Assembly: GCF_001293565.1 (NCBI RefSeq)
Contig: NZ_JXMU01000026.1
Coordinates: 1-55,162 of the forward strand
From: Ahrensia marina
Lineage (GTDB): Bacteria > Pseudomonadota > Alphaproteobacteria > Rhizobiales > Rhizobiaceae
Direction of reading: 5' to 3'
Length of the DNA: 55,162 bases
Shown here piece after piece: positions 44,765-54,811 of the stretch (within the stretch, counting starts at the first letter, position 1; every line of letters begins with the position of its first letter). The notes under the pieces were generated by a model. The model was given only the letters and a program-made list of their open reading frames with translations. It searched no databases and had not been told where the DNA came from. Both the position numbers and the translations under genes were made by a program.

Positions 44765-45841
44765 ATGATAGAATTGCCTGACGACAAAATGGACCAGATG
44801 GTTAAGCGTTTTGAGATGCTTGAGGCTCAGATGGCCGAAGGGCCGGATGCTGAAACCTATGTGAAATTGGCTGGCGAATATTCCGATCTAGAAGATATCG
44901 TAAAAAATATCCGTTTGTATCGCGCAAAAACGGCTGAAAAAGCTGAACTTGATAGCATGCTTGCGGATCAGGATACAGATGCGGAAATGCGAGAGCTTGC
45001 AGAGGCTGAACTTGAAGAAGTCGAAGAGACGCTCGAAGGCCTGCACAAAGAAATCCAAATATTGCTGCTGCCCAAAGACGCCGCTGACAATAAAAGTGCA
45101 ATTCTTGAAATCCGCGCTGGAACAGGCGGACTGGAAGCTGCGCTTTTTGCTGGCAATCTATTTCGCATGTATGAGCGTTTTGCCTCGGAAAACGGTTGGA
45201 AAGTAGAAGTCATTTCCCAAAGTGAAGGCGATGCAGGCGGTTTTAAAGAAATTATCGCAACGGTGTCGGGACGCGGTGTATTTGCGAAATTCAAATTTGA
45301 ATCCGGTGTTCACCGCGTACAGCGTGTGCCCGAAACAGAATCGGGCGGACGCGTTCACACATCGGCGGCCACGGTTGCCGTTTTGCCGCAAGCCGAGGAA
45401 GTCGACATTGAAATCCGCAATGAAGATATTCGCATTGATACAATGCGCGCCTCTGGTGCCGGTGGCCAGCACGTCAACACAACCGACAGTGCCGTGCGCA
45501 TAACCCATATTCCAACCGGCGTTGTTGTGGTGCAGGCGGAAAAATCCCAGCACCAGAACCGTGCGCGGGCAATGGAAGTGTTACGCGCTAGGTTGTACGA
45601 TATGGAACGTCAGAAAGCAGCCGAGGAGCGCTCTGAAAACCGCAGGCTTCAAGTCGGTTCCGGCGACCGTTCAGAACGCATCCGCACATATAATTTCCCG
45701 CAAGGACGGGTGACCGATCACCGCATTAATCTGACGCTTTATAAGCTCGACCGGATTATGGAAGGTGATTTGAACGACGTGATTGATCCCTTGATCGCTG
45801 ATTATCAGGCCAATCTTTTAACGGAAAACCTGGAAGGCTGA
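44765..45841 (+). CDS. prfA: Peptide chain release factor 1
   Basis: This 358-residue protein releases finished polypeptides at UAA and UAG codons. The GGQ motif is at 233-235 ([16 protein letters not shown]), preceded by the anticodon-like region of domain 2. Family stretches such as [16 protein letters not shown] and [30 protein letters not shown] are complete. It is followed three bases later by prmC, which methylates the glutamine of the GGQ motif, a universal bacterial pair. Confidence 0.98.
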   Translation: MIELPDDKMDQMVKRFEMLEAQMAEGPDAETYVKLAGEYSDLEDIVKNIRLYRAKTAEKAELDSMLADQDTDAEMRELAEAELEEVEETLEGLHKEIQILLLPKDAADNKSAILEIRAGTGGLEAALFAGNLFRMYERFASENGWKVEVISQSEGDAGGFKEIIATVSGRGVFAKFKFESGVHRVQRVPETESGGRVHTSAATVAVLPQAEEVDIEIRNEDIRIDTMRASGAGGQHVNTTDSAVRITHIPTGVVVVQAEKSQHQNRARAMEVLRARLYDMERQKAAEERSENRRLQVGSGDRSERIRTYNFPQGRVTDHRINLTLYKLDRIMEGDLNDVIDPLIADYQANLLTENLEG

Positions 45842-45844
45842 TCG

Positions 45845-46714
45845 TTGACAAACGGCAGTGACGCAAAAAGCATCGGTCAAGCATATCGCGATGCTCAACA
45901 ACAGTTTCGCGATGCAGGCTTGGAAACGCCCGATATTGATGCCGCACTGTTGCTGGAACATGCCAGCGACGCGACGACAATCGAGCGCATAACACGGCCC
46001 GAACGACAAATGACAGGCGCGCAAATCAGTACATTTGCCAACTTTGTAGAACGCCGTATTGATCGCGAACCGGTACATCGTATCATTGGTGAGCGCGAAT
46101 TTTATGGCCTCGCGCTCGGTTTAAATGAAGCCACGCTCATACCGCGCCCGGACACAGAAATTCTGGTCGATATGGTGCTGCCTTTTGTGCAGCAATGCAT
46201 TAAAAAAAGTGGACGCTGCTCGATTTTAGACCTTGGCACCGGAACAGGCGCAATTGCACTCGCGATATTGAGCCAAGCGCCAAAGGCCACGGCAACAATC
46301 ACTGATTTAGAACCCAAAGCACTTGAAATGGCTCTTACCAACGCTGAGCGCCACCAGCTTCAGGAACGGGTGACATCCATACAGTCTGACTGGTTTGAAA
46401 ATGTGTCAGAGCGCTATGATTTAATCCTTTCAAACCCGCCCTATATAGCTAGTGAAGTCATTAAGGCTTTGTCGGTAGATGTGCGTGATTACGACCCTCA
46501 CCTTGCACTGGATGGCGGCGAAACAGGGCTGGATGCATACAGCATTATTTCATCGCAATGCGCGTCTTACTTGAAGACGGACGGACGAATCGCCGTAGAA
46601 ATCGGATTTGATCAAAAAAACAGCGTCACAAAGCTGTTCAATCAAGCCGGTTTCAAGGCAATCGAAGCTCGAACCGATCTTAACAGGAACAATCGGGCGC
46701 TTTTTTTCACATAA
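45845..46714 (+). CDS. prmC: Release factor glutamine methyltransferase
   Basis: This 289-residue N5-glutamine methyltransferase starts at TTG 45845, with GGAAGG six bases upstream. The helical N-domain includes VHRIIGEREFYGLALGLNEATLIPRPDTEILVD. The SAM loop is ILDLGTGTGAIALAILS and the catalytic motif is NPPYI. It methylates the GGQ glutamine of release factors 1 and 2. It is directly downstream of prfA. Confidence 0.96.
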   Translation: MTNGSDAKSIGQAYRDAQQQFRDAGLETPDIDAALLLEHASDATTIERITRPERQMTGAQISTFANFVERRIDREPVHRIIGEREFYGLALGLNEATLIPRPDTEILVDMVLPFVQQCIKKSGRCSILDLGTGTGAIALAILSQAPKATATITDLEPKALEMALTNAERHQLQERVTSIQSDWFENVSERYDLILSNPPYIASEVIKALSVDVRDYDPHLALDGGETGLDAYSIISSQCASYLKTDGRIAVEIGFDQKNSVTKLFNQAGFKAIEARTDLNRNNRALFFT

Positions 46715-46984
46715 ATTTCATGAATTTAAGTAAAAAATAAAAAAAGCGCTTGGCAAGCAGCAAAAGCAACGTTACCAAAGATAGCAAGTGAAGCCGAGTG
46801 ACGCTCAGTCCGGCATAACACAGTAATCTAATTCACTAACGGGCGACGATAGGTTTGCGAGCAAGCAAATATCGTCATGGGAAACCTCGTTTGAAAGTGA
46901 CACGAGATCTAAAATGATAATTATCCGTAGCGATCGAATGGTCCAAGCCGGATTCAAGCTTCTGAACAGTAAGACGAGATTTAG

Positions 46985-47719
46985 ATGAGACCACAACAGC
47001 AGGGTCGTCGCCGCAACAATAATCGCGGTGGCAATAACAACAGAAACCGCAATCAGAACCCGCTTCAGCGCAGTTATGAAAGCAACGGACCGGATGTAAA
47101 AATACGCGGTAATCCGCAGGTCATTGCTGATAAATACAATCAACTTGCACGCGATGCGAGTTCTGCCGGTGATACAGTTATGGCTGAAAACTACTTTCAG
47201 CACGCAGAGCATTACACACGCATTATCATGGCAGCGCAGCCTCCCCAGCAGCAGCGCGATGACAATGATCAAACCGATAACGCGCAAGACGAAAATGACG
47301 GCACCGACAATAATGAAACGCAGGCCAATGCCGGCGGCGATCAGGATAACCGCAACAATCGCGGGCGTGGGCGCAATCGTGGCCGGGGCCGCGACCGTGA
47401 CAACGACCAAAATCGTGATGGCGATCAAAATAATGATGCCAAAAACGATGCAGATGACAAGGCGGAAGTGACAGCAGACGCTTCACAGAAAAAGCCGGCA
47501 GAAGCAAAAAAAGACAATGCTGAACACGCAGCAGAACCGGTTGCCATCGCACCGGAAACAACTGAGGCCGCAGCAGAAGCAGCACCGGTGAAAAAGCCGC
47601 GTGCACCGCGCAAACCGCGTGCGCCCAAGGCTCCAAAAGCAGAAGCTTCTTCTGAAACTGTAGCTGAGCCGGTATCTGCCGAACAGGCCAGTGAGCCAAA
47701 GCCGGAAGCGGCTGAATAA
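46985..47719 (+). CDS. DUF4167 domain protein with basic N-terminus and long acidic/alanine-rich tail
   Basis: This 244-residue protein has three parts. The first 30 residues are rich in Arg, Asn and Gln (MRPQQQGRRRNNNRGGNNN). A conserved DUF4167 core at about 30-80 follows (LQRSYESNGPDVKIRGNPQVIADKYNQLARDA, AENYFQHAEHYTRII). The tail first contains Asp/Asn/Arg repeats and then Ala/Pro/Lys/Glu repeats that resemble histone-H1-like sequence. The composition suggests nucleic-acid binding, but the function is unknown. It lies between prmC and clpB in the usual Rhizobiales order, with a terminator after it. The 270-bp gap upstream shows no gene. Confidence 0.88.
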   Translation: MRPQQQGRRRNNNRGGNNNRNRNQNPLQRSYESNGPDVKIRGNPQVIADKYNQLARDASSAGDTVMAENYFQHAEHYTRIIMAAQPPQQQRDDNDQTDNAQDENDGTDNNETQANAGGDQDNRNNRGRGRNRGRGRDRDNDQNRDGDQNNDAKNDADDKAEVTADASQKKPAEAKKDNAEHAAEPVAIAPETTEAAAEAAPVKKPRAPRKPRAPKAPKAEASSETVAEPVSAEQASEPKPEAAE

Positions 47720-47745
47720 TCTTCAGCTTTTTGGCTGAGTGATTG

Positions 47746-47783
47746 AACCCGTCTTGAACAAATCAAGGCGGGTTTTATTTTTT
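47746..47783 (+). terminator. Rho-independent terminator after the DUF4167 gene
   Basis: AACCCGTCTTG pairs with CAAGGCGGGTT (one G-U pair) around a seven-base loop, followed by a T-rich run. It lies 26 bp after the stop codon. Confidence 0.9.
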
Positions 47784-47849
47784 CAAAGGGGAACATCCTT
47801 CGCAATTGAGCGTTACTCAACCACAGCAACCAATAAGAAGGATACAGTT

Positions 47850-48044
47850 ATGAACTGGGATATTGTTGAAGGTAATTGGGAACAGTGGAAAGGCAAAGCC
47901 CGCGAGCAGTGGGGTAAGCTAACCGAGGATGACATGGACGTTGTACAAGGTAAGCGCGAACAACTCGTCGGTAAAATCCAAGAAAACTATGGTAAAAGTA
48001 AAGACGAAGCTGAAAAAGAAGTCGATGACTGGCTCAATAGTTAA
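47850..48044 (+). CDS. CsbD-family stress protein
   Basis: This 64-residue protein begins MNWDIVEGNWEQWKGKAREQWGKL and continues with DDMDVVQGKREQLVGKIQENYG, the CsbD pattern. It is small, highly charged and very probably cytoplasmic. CsbD-type proteins are induced by general stress in many bacteria, but their molecular role is unknown. AAGAAGGA lies upstream of the ATG at 47850. Terminators on both sides make it a single-gene unit. Confidence 0.92.
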   Translation: MNWDIVEGNWEQWKGKAREQWGKLTEDDMDVVQGKREQLVGKIQENYGKSKDEAEKEVDDWLNS

Positions 48045-48055
48045 ATGAAGTCTCG

Positions 48056-48084
48056 AAAAGCCCCTGACAGTCAGGGGCTTTTTT
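48056..48084 (+). terminator. Rho-independent terminator after the CsbD-family gene
   Basis: AAAAGCCCCTGA and TCAGGGGCTTTT form a 12-bp perfect stem with a three-base loop, followed by further T residues. It begins 12 bp after the stop codon. The A run on the other side means it could also work on the minus strand. Confidence 0.93.
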
Positions 48085-48280
48085 CTGTTTGCAGCAGATA
48101 AATAAAGCTGCCTCACGCCCCGTGCGGAACAAACCTTTTATTCACATATAACAGTTCCCATATATTGTTTGACGATAGGGCTTGCCTCATTGATTGTCTG
48201 TCATGGGCAATTTGGGAGTCCGTCATCGATAAATCTTTGTCCATTGCCTTTTCAGGGATGGTCATAAATCGGAGACAAAA

Positions 48281-50890
48281 ATGAATATTGAACAATACTC
48301 GGAACGCGTGCGCGGTTTTATTCAAAGCGCACAAACCTACGCATTGGGCGAAAGCCACCAACAGTTTACACCGGAACACCTTCTTAAAGTTTTGGTCGAT
48401 GACAATGAAGGCATGGCCGCCTCACTGATTGAGCGCGCAGGCGGCGATAGCAAACAAGTTCGCTTGGGCGTTGAAGCAGCGCTTGGCGCGCTGCCAAAAG
48501 TTGAAGGCGGCAACGGCCAGCTCTATATGGCTGCACCGCTAGCGAAAGTTTTCAAAACCGCGGAAGAAGTTGCCAAAAAATCCGGCGATAGTTTTGTCAC
48601 TGTCGAGCGGCTTTTGCTCGCTTTGGCGATGGAAAAGACTGCGAAAACTGCCGACATCCTTAAGAAGGCCGGCGTAACACCAAACGCATTGAATACTGCC
48701 ATTAATGATATACGCAAGGGCCGTACCGCTGACAGTGCAAGCGCTGAAAGCGCCTATGACGCATTGAAAAAATATGCCCGTGACCTGACGGCGGATGCCC
48801 GTGACGGCAAGCTTGACCCTGTGATTGGACGCGACGATGAAATTCGCCGCACCATGCAGGTTTTGTCACGCCGCACGAAAAACAACCCTGTTCTAATTGG
48901 CGAACCCGGCGTTGGTAAAACGGCGATTGCTGAAGGCCTTGCCTTGCGCATTGTTGACGGCGATGTGCCTGAAAGCCTGCGCAATAAAAAGCTGATGGCG
49001 CTTGATATGGGTGCCTTGATCGCAGGCGCGAAATATCGCGGTGAGTTTGAAGAACGCTTGAAAGCTGTGCTTAACGAGGTTCAGGCAGAGGCCGGTGAAA
49101 TCATCCTGTTCATAGACGAGATGCACACACTTGTCGGGGCCGGTAAGGCTGATGGCGCTATGGACGCATCAAATCTGCTCAAGCCAGCCCTCGCCCGCGG
49201 TGAACTTCACTGCGTTGGCGCAACAACGTTGGATGAATACCGCAAGCACGTTGAAAAAGACGCGGCTCTTGCGCGGCGCTTCCAGCCGGTTTTTGTGAAT
49301 GAACCGGCTGTCGAAGATACCATTTCGATTTTGCGCGGCCTGAAAGAGAAATACGAACAGCACCATAAGGTTCGGGTGTCGGATTCAGCCTTGGTTGCAG
49401 CCGCCACGCTTTCAAACCGCTATATTGCAGACCGCTTCCTGCCCGATAAAGCCATTGACCTGGTCGATGAGGCAGCATCGCGCCTGCGTATGCAAGTTGA
49501 TTCCAAACCGGAAGCGCTGGACGAAATTGACCGCCGCATCATGCAGCTTAAAATCGAGCGGGAAGCCTTGCGCGCTGAAAAAGATGCGGCCTCCAAGGAC
49601 CGTCTTGAAAAGCTGGAAGAAGAGCTTGCTGATCTTGAAGACAAGTCAGCCGAAATCACCACGACCTGGCAGTCCGAAAAAGAAAAGCTTGGTGCCGCAG
49701 CCGATCTAAAGCGCCAACTTGAGGAAGCACGCAACGAGCTTGCCATTGCGCAACGCTCAGGCGAGTTTCAACGCGCCGGTGAGTTGACCTACGGGACGAT
49801 TCCGGACCTCGAAGCCAAGCTGGCAGAAGCTGAAAAGCGTGAAGAAAACTCCGGTACCGCATCCTTCGTTGAGGAAACAGTGTCACCGGATCACATTGCG
49901 CATATTGTGTCGCGCTGGACCGGTGTGCCTGTTGACAAAATGCTCGAAGGCGAACGCGACAAGCTGCTGCGTATGGAAGATGAAATCGCTAAACGTGTTG
50001 TCGGCCAGGGCGAAGCGGTGCAAGCGGTTTCCAAAGCGATACGCCGTGCGCGTGCCGGTTTGCAGGACCCGAACCGTCCGATTGGCTCGTTCATCTTTTT
50101 AGGGCCCACAGGCGTTGGTAAAACAGAGCTGACCAAAGCACTGGCGGACTTCCTGTTTGATGATGATCAGGCAATGGTGCGGATCGACATGTCCGAATTC
50201 ATGGAGAAACATGCTGTATCACGCTTGATCGGCGCACCTCCGGGCTATGTTGGCTATGATGAAGGCGGGCTTTTGACCGAAGCTGTCCGGCGCAGGCCTT
50301 ATCAAGTTGTCCTTTTCGACGAGATTGAAAAGGCCCATCCGGACGTCTTTAACGTGCTGCTGCAAGTCTTGGATGATGGACGTTTGACCGATGGTCAGGG
50401 CAGAACTGTGGACTTCAAGAACACGCTCATCATCATGACGTCAAACTTGGGGTCGGAGTTTCTTGTCAATCTGACAGAAGATCAGGACGTCGACCTCGTG
50501 CGAGATGATGTCATGAATGTGCTGCGTGGTGCTTTCAGGCCTGAGTTCTTGAACCGTGTTGACGAAACCATTCTGTTCCATCGCCTCAAACGGGCAAATA
50601 TGGGCCAGATCGTCAACATTCAGCTCAAACGTTTGGAAGCGCTTCTGGCGGACCGTAAAATCACTTTGGAGCTGGATGAAAAGGCCCGCGAGTGGCTCGC
50701 AGAAAAAGGCTATGATCCTGCTTATGGTGCACGTCCGCTTAAACGGGTAATTCAGAAATATGTGCAGGACCCGCTGGCGGAAAAAATTCTTGGCGGCGAA
50801 ATCCTCGACGGCTCGACCGTAAAGGTGCTGGAGGGTTCGGACCGGCTTAATTTCAAGGCCGTAAAACCGGCCAATGACCAAGCCGCATAA
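48281..50890 (+). CDS. clpB: ATP-dependent disaggregase ClpB
   Basis: This 869-residue Hsp100 chaperone has the N-terminal Clp repeat domain ([21 protein letters not shown]), the first AAA+ module with Walker A GEPGVGKT at about 207-214, and the coiled-coil middle domain at about 400-530 ([30 protein letters not shown]), diagnostic of ClpB rather than ClpA. The second AAA+ module has GPTGVGKT at about 608-615. It rescues aggregated proteins with DnaK. GGAG lies seven bases before the ATG. No convincing heat-shock promoter could be assigned in the upstream gap. Confidence 0.98.
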   Translation: MNIEQYSERVRGFIQSAQTYALGESHQQFTPEHLLKVLVDDNEGMAASLIERAGGDSKQVRLGVEAALGALPKVEGGNGQLYMAAPLAKVFKTAEEVAKKSGDSFVTVERLLLALAMEKTAKTADILKKAGVTPNALNTAINDIRKGRTADSASAESAYDALKKYARDLTADARDGKLDPVIGRDDEIRRTMQVLSRRTKNNPVLIGEPGVGKTAIAEGLALRIVDGDVPESLRNKKLMALDMGALIAGAKYRGEFEERLKAVLNEVQAEAGEIILFIDEMHTLVGAGKADGAMDASNLLKPALARGELHCVGATTLDEYRKHVEKDAALARRFQPVFVNEPAVEDTISILRGLKEKYEQHHKVRVSDSALVAAATLSNRYIADRFLPDKAIDLVDEAASRLRMQVDSKPEALDEIDRRIMQLKIEREALRAEKDAASKDRLEKLEEELADLEDKSAEITTTWQSEKEKLGAAADLKRQLEEARNELAIAQRSGEFQRAGELTYGTIPDLEAKLAEAEKREENSGTASFVEETVSPDHIAHIVSRWTGVPVDKMLEGERDKLLRMEDEIAKRVVGQGEAVQAVSKAIRRARAGLQDPNRPIGSFIFLGPTGVGKTELTKALADFLFDDDQAMVRIDMSEFMEKHAVSRLIGAPPGYVGYDEGGLLTEAVRRRPYQVVLFDEIEKAHPDVFNVLLQVLDDGRLTDGQGRTVDFKNTLIIMTSNLGSEFLVNLTEDQDVDLVRDDVMNVLRGAFRPEFLNRVDETILFHRLKRANMGQIVNIQLKRLEALLADRKITLELDEKAREWLAEKGYDPAYGARPLKRVIQKYVQDPLAEKILGGEILDGSTVKVLEGSDRLNFKAVKPANDQAA

Positions 50891-50900
50891 GAAAACAATG

Positions 50901-50930
50901 AAATGGCTGCCGTTAAAACGGCGGCCATTT
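50901..50930 (+). terminator. Terminator-like stem-loop after clpB
   Basis: AAATGGCTGCCG pairs with CGGCGGCCATTT (one G-U pair) around a six-base loop, ten bases after the clpB stop. The following T run is very short, so termination may be partial or aided by Rho. Confidence 0.7.
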
Positions 50931-51035
50931 TATCGTCGTATTCCAGTGGCTTAAAGTGACCTCAAGGGACGCTTTTGGAACCTGACGTCTATTCAGGCAT
51001 TGATAGTCAGGGACTGAATTACAAGGGGTTATAAC

Positions 51036-52403
51036 GTGTCTGCACGCCTATTATACATTTCAACGCGTTCTGTTTTGTGCGCATACACTTTCGCCTTTGT
51101 TGCCAGCTCCGCGATAGCACAACAATCGTCCAGATTTCCAAATGGTCAGGCCATTCCGTTGGCAGGAATCGGGATCGCAATCGATCAGGACGGGCGTAAA
51201 ATTACCTATGACCTTGAGACCGAAGAGATCATTCGCATTGAAGTGCCCGAAACTGGTGAGATATTCACAAGCACGCCGGCCGACCCCTCACAGACCATTA
51301 CCGCGCCGCAACGTGTCGAGCGCGCGCCGCTCGGCGACCCTGCGCCATCTGATTTTGCAACCGTAGAGCCGGAGTTTGAACCGGTACCGGAAGATCCAAA
51401 CTTTGACCGCAGGCCGCTACCTTCCGATGAGAATATGCAAGCTGTTGTGCCGCCGATGAACGATGATCCGTTTGCAGAGCCGCAAACAATTGGCCCTCAG
51501 CCTTCTGACGAAACACAAACGGCGGCGATCATAAAACCTGACAATCCAAACCTTGATGACAAGCCTGAATTTACGGCCAAGTTACAGATACTGCTTGATC
51601 GCTTGGGGATGTCGCCCGGCGTTATTGATGGCAGGAACGGCAGCAATGTGAGAAAAGCACTCAACGCGCTTTCACTCAAAAATGGCCGCGACCTGACATC
51701 GCTTTCAGACGGGGAGCTGGAGGCGGAATTAATGTCGACAGGCGGCCCCGCTTTTTCAACCTACACAATCACACCGGAAGACACATCCGGACCGTTTGTC
51801 AGCGCTATTCCTGCTGATTATGCCGAAAAATCAAAGATGCCGGCCATGTCTTATACTTCTGCAATGGAAGCATTGGCCGAGAAATTCCATATGGATGAGA
51901 ACTATCTCAAAAAACTCAATCCGGGCGTGGATTTCAATCGAGCCGGCACGACGATTAAAATCGCAAACACCGGAGAAAAGATCAAAGTGAAAGTAGCGCG
52001 TATCGAAGCCGATAAAGGCGCCGAACAGGTGCGTGCCTATGATGCGCAGGGCAATTTGATTGTCGCCTATCCCGCAACAATCGGATCAACAGCTACCCCG
52101 TCGCCATCAGGCACTGTGACGATCGAACGGATCGCACTGGACCCGAATTATACCTACAATCCGAAGATCAACTTTACACAAGGCGACAATAAAGAAGTTT
52201 TGACAATTCCGCCGGGCCCCAACGGTCCTGTGGGCTCTGTTTGGCTCGCCCTTTCCAAGCCGACTTACGGCATTCACGGCACGCCGGACCCTGCCCGCAT
52301 CGGCAAGTCTAATTCCCACGGCTGCGTGCGCCTGACAAACTGGGACGCGCAGGAACTGGCTGGCATGGTGTCCAAAGGCGTGACAGTTGAATTCCTTGAG
52401 TAA
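51036..52403 (+). CDS. L,D-transpeptidase (YkuD family) with peptidoglycan-binding-like domain, canonical active site
   Basis: This 455-residue secreted enzyme starts at GTG 51036, with AAGGGG seven bases upstream. A signal peptide of about 30 residues ends at AIA-Q. A long acidic, proline-rich linker and a peptidoglycan-binding-like repeat (LQILLDRLGMSPGVIDGRNG, about 185-225) precede the YkuD domain. Its active site reads HGTPDPARIGKSNSHGCVRL, with His414, His428 and Cys430 in the usual SHGC context. It would make 3-3 cross-links in peptidoglycan or attach proteins to it, in the periplasm. A close paralogue lies 450 bp downstream. Confidence 0.93.
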   Translation: MSARLLYISTRSVLCAYTFAFVASSAIAQQSSRFPNGQAIPLAGIGIAIDQDGRKITYDLETEEIIRIEVPETGEIFTSTPADPSQTITAPQRVERAPLGDPAPSDFATVEPEFEPVPEDPNFDRRPLPSDENMQAVVPPMNDDPFAEPQTIGPQPSDETQTAAIIKPDNPNLDDKPEFTAKLQILLDRLGMSPGVIDGRNGSNVRKALNALSLKNGRDLTSLSDGELEAELMSTGGPAFSTYTITPEDTSGPFVSAIPADYAEKSKMPAMSYTSAMEALAEKFHMDENYLKKLNPGVDFNRAGTTIKIANTGEKIKVKVARIEADKGAEQVRAYDAQGNLIVAYPATIGSTATPSPSGTVTIERIALDPNYTYNPKINFTQGDNKEVLTIPPGPNGPVGSVWLALSKPTYGIHGTPDPARIGKSNSHGCVRLTNWDAQELAGMVSKGVTVEFLE

Positions 52404-52421
52404 TCGGGCGATTGTCTATTC

Positions 52422-52793
52422 ATGACGCGCGATGAGTACAATGATTTCTGTGAAAGCCTGCCGCACACCACACATGTTGTGCAATGGGGAAATGCTGACG
52501 TATGGAAAGTCGGCGGCAAGGTTTTTGCAATAGGCGGCTGGCAGGATAATACTGATAGCGACCCTCACGTCACTTTCAAAGTTTCCGATATGGCGTTTCA
52601 GATACTGGGCGAACAGGAAGGGTTGCGCCCCGCGCCTTACCTTGCCTCGCGTGGCATGAAATGGATTCAGCGATATCGTGATGACGCAATGAGCGATGAT
52701 GATTTGCGCGAATATTTAAAAGAAAGTCACCGTTTGATTTCTCTTAAACTAACGAAAAAGTTACAGCGTGAGCTCGGCCTAAACCAAGATTGA
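52422..52793 (+). CDS. MmcQ/YjbR-family protein
   Basis: This 123-residue protein has the YjbR fold pattern: TRDEYNDFCESLPHTTHVVQWGNADVWKVGGKVFAIGGW, then HVTFKVSDMAFQILGEQEGLRPAPYLASRGMKWIQ and LRESH-like end sequence. The family resembles double-wing DNA-binding folds, but its function is not established. It lies between two L,D-transpeptidase genes, 18 bp after the first, perhaps cotranscribed. Confidence 0.87.
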   Translation: MTRDEYNDFCESLPHTTHVVQWGNADVWKVGGKVFAIGGWQDNTDSDPHVTFKVSDMAFQILGEQEGLRPAPYLASRGMKWIQRYRDDAMSDDDLREYLKESHRLISLKLTKKLQRELGLNQD

Positions 52794-52856
52794 ATTGACT
52801 TACCAATACGCGCAATCCAAATCACTGATCATACTATTTTTGATACCGAGGCAGCC

Positions 52857-53837
52857 TTGCGTTTCACACTCCTTGTCTTGATTTTACTCGTTCAGTCCTC
52901 TTTCGCAGCAGCGCAAAAACTGCCTGCCACAAGCGATGCGTTTGACACTATCAAAGTGGGTGGAGCGCAGCTTTATAAGCCGGAAAAACCATTCCGCGAT
53001 CCGCGTATCACTACACTGCAAATCGTCATGGACCGCGCCGGTTTTTCTCCCGGCGTTATCGACGGTTTGGATACCAAACGTTTCCACATGCAGTTGAGAG
53101 CTTTTAAAACCGCGCTTAATCATGATTTTAAACTGAATGATCAAGAAGCTTTATCCCGGCTTTTGGCACAAAGCGGCGGTGAGGCATTTATTGATTATGA
53201 AATTACAGCGAAAGATCTGGGCTATCGTTTCACACCGGACATTCCGGTACTATATGTCGATCAGGCATCCATGCAGCGCATCGACTTCACCTCAGCGCAG
53301 GAAATGTTTGCCGAACGCTTTCACATGGACGAGCAATTTTTGACAGAACTGAATGAAGGCAAAGAATTTTCAAAAGTGGGCGAGACAATCAAAGTTGCTG
53401 CTTTCGGGAAATATCTACAAAAGCGCATTGCCCGCATTGAGGCTGATAAAAGAAATCTTCAAGTACGCGGCTACGATGAAAAGGGAAATATCGTTGCCAC
53501 CTATCCTGCCTCAATCGGGTCTACGGCAACGCCCTCCCCCACCGGCACACACACCGTGCGCAACAAGGCTCAAAACCCTGCCTATACCTACGACCCGAAC
53601 GGGTCAGCACAGCCCGGTCAGTCCAAGGGCTTGGTATTGCTACCGCCGGGTCCAAACGGTCCGGTTGGAGGAGCGTGGATCGGTCTGTCAAAGAAAACAT
53701 ATGGTATTCACGGCACACCGGACCCGTCCAATATCGGGGTCACAGCCAGTGTGGGCTGTGTGCGGCTGACCAATTGGGATGCACTCGAGCTGGCACGTCT
53801 TGTAAGCCGCGGCGTTAAAGTAACCTTTATTGAGTAA
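52857..53837 (+). CDS. L,D-transpeptidase paralogue with altered active-site motif (SVGC)
   Basis: This 326-residue secreted protein starts at TTG 52857 with GAGG just upstream; its signal peptide of about 19 residues ends near AAA-Q. It shares a peptidoglycan-binding-like repeat (LQIVMDRAGFSPGVIDGLD), a linker (RFHMDEQFL, ARIEADK, YPASIGSTATPSPTGT) and the YkuD domain with the gene at 51036, so the two are paralogues. His285 and Cys301 are kept, but the conserved histidine of SHGC is Val299 (SVGC; codons AGT GTG GGC TGT). The change could lower or alter transpeptidase activity. The acidic linker of the paralogue is absent. Confidence 0.9.
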   Translation: MRFTLLVLILLVQSSFAAAQKLPATSDAFDTIKVGGAQLYKPEKPFRDPRITTLQIVMDRAGFSPGVIDGLDTKRFHMQLRAFKTALNHDFKLNDQEALSRLLAQSGGEAFIDYEITAKDLGYRFTPDIPVLYVDQASMQRIDFTSAQEMFAERFHMDEQFLTELNEGKEFSKVGETIKVAAFGKYLQKRIARIEADKRNLQVRGYDEKGNIVATYPASIGSTATPSPTGTHTVRNKAQNPAYTYDPNGSAQPGQSKGLVLLPPGPNGPVGGAWIGLSKKTYGIHGTPDPSNIGVTASVGCVRLTNWDALELARLVSRGVKVTFIE

Positions 53838-53911
53838 AGGTCAGCTTCCTGTTTGCATTGCACCGCCAGCGCGATTACATTGCAGCGCACAATTAAAAAT
53901 AGGCGGGGAAA

Positions 53912-54790
53912 ATGACTGAGATCAAAAAAATTGGTGTTATTGGCGCAGGGCAAATGGGAGCAGGCATCGCTCAGGTTTCTGCGGCCGCCGGCTATAGTGT
54001 CGTGCTAAGCGATATTTCCCTTGATAATGCAAAAGCTGCGATCGAAAAAATTGGCGCGTCAACGGCCAAGCTCGTTTCGGGCAAAAAGATGGATGCAAAA
54101 GGCCGCGACACAATCCTCGCCAATATGACTGCCGCTGGCGAGCTCTCTGCTCTGGGTGATTGCGATCTTGTCATCGAGGCGGCAAGTGAAGTCGAAAGCA
54201 TCAAGACATCGATTTTCAAAGAACTTTGCCCGTTGTTGAAGCCCGAAGCGCTGATCGCTTCCAACACCTCATCCATTTCCATTACCCGTTTGGCCTCGTC
54301 AACCGACAGACCGGAACAGTTTATGGGTATTCATTTTATGAATCCGGTTCCACGCATGAAGCTAGTGGAACTCATTCGCGGTATTGCAACCGCCGAATCG
54401 ACATTCAAAGCCGCCAATGAATATGCCGTCGATCTTGGTAAAACCGTAACAACGTCCGAAGACTTTCCTGGCTTTATCGTCAACCGTATTCTTATGCCAA
54501 TGATCAACGAAGCGATTTATACGCTGTATGAAGGCGTCGGCACAGTTGAATCAATTGATACGGGTCTAAAGCTTGGCGCCAATCATCCGATGGGGCCGCT
54601 TGAACTTGCCGATTTCATCGGTCTTGATACCTGTCTTGCAATCATGCAGGTGCTTTATGATGGGCTTTCCGATTCCAAATACCGTCCATGTCCGCTGCTG
54701 GTAAAATATGTGGAAGCAGGATGGCTTGGCCGCAAAACCAAACGCGGATTTTACGATTATCGCGGCGAAACACCGGTTCCAACACGTTAA
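53912..54790 (+). CDS. hbdA: 3-hydroxybutyryl-CoA dehydrogenase
   Basis: This 292-residue enzyme interconverts 3-hydroxybutyryl-CoA and acetoacetyl-CoA with NAD(P). The Rossmann loop is GVIGAGQMGAGIAQV, the catalytic His-Glu region shows FMGIHFMNPVPRMKLVELIRG, and the helical dimer domain contains PGFIVNRILMPMINEAIYTLYEGVG and KLGANHPMGPLELADFIGLD. It serves fatty-acid or polyhydroxybutyrate-related metabolism in the cytoplasm. GGCGGGGAAA lies upstream of the ATG. It often stands beside electron-transfer flavoprotein genes, which are not in the window. Confidence 0.96.
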   Translation: MTEIKKIGVIGAGQMGAGIAQVSAAAGYSVVLSDISLDNAKAAIEKIGASTAKLVSGKKMDAKGRDTILANMTAAGELSALGDCDLVIEAASEVESIKTSIFKELCPLLKPEALIASNTSSISITRLASSTDRPEQFMGIHFMNPVPRMKLVELIRGIATAESTFKAANEYAVDLGKTVTTSEDFPGFIVNRILMPMINEAIYTLYEGVGTVESIDTGLKLGANHPMGPLELADFIGLDTCLAIMQVLYDGLSDSKYRPCPLLVKYVEAGWLGRKTKRGFYDYRGETPVPTR

Positions 54791-54802
54791 GTCAGAACCG
54801 GT
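54772..54802. terminator. Inverted repeat over the hbdA stop codon, possible bidirectional terminator
   Basis: ACCGGTTC at 54772-54779 and GAACCGGT at 54795-54802 are perfect complements with a 15-base loop containing the hbdA stop. It lies between hbdA and the convergent 57-residue gene. The T run is weak. Confidence 0.4.
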
Positions 54803-54811
54803 ATTCGACAA

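Noticed and set aside
46805-47428. Minus-strand hydrophobic open frame of 207 residues resembling a membrane protein
   Set aside because: It is the antisense of the Asn/Arg/Gln-rich DUF4167 gene; the hydrophobic Ile/Val/Ala runs are the complement of those codons.
48085-48280. Possible RpoH-type promoter (CTTGCC near 48179) before clpB
   Set aside because: No matching -10 element was found at an acceptable distance, so I do not call it.
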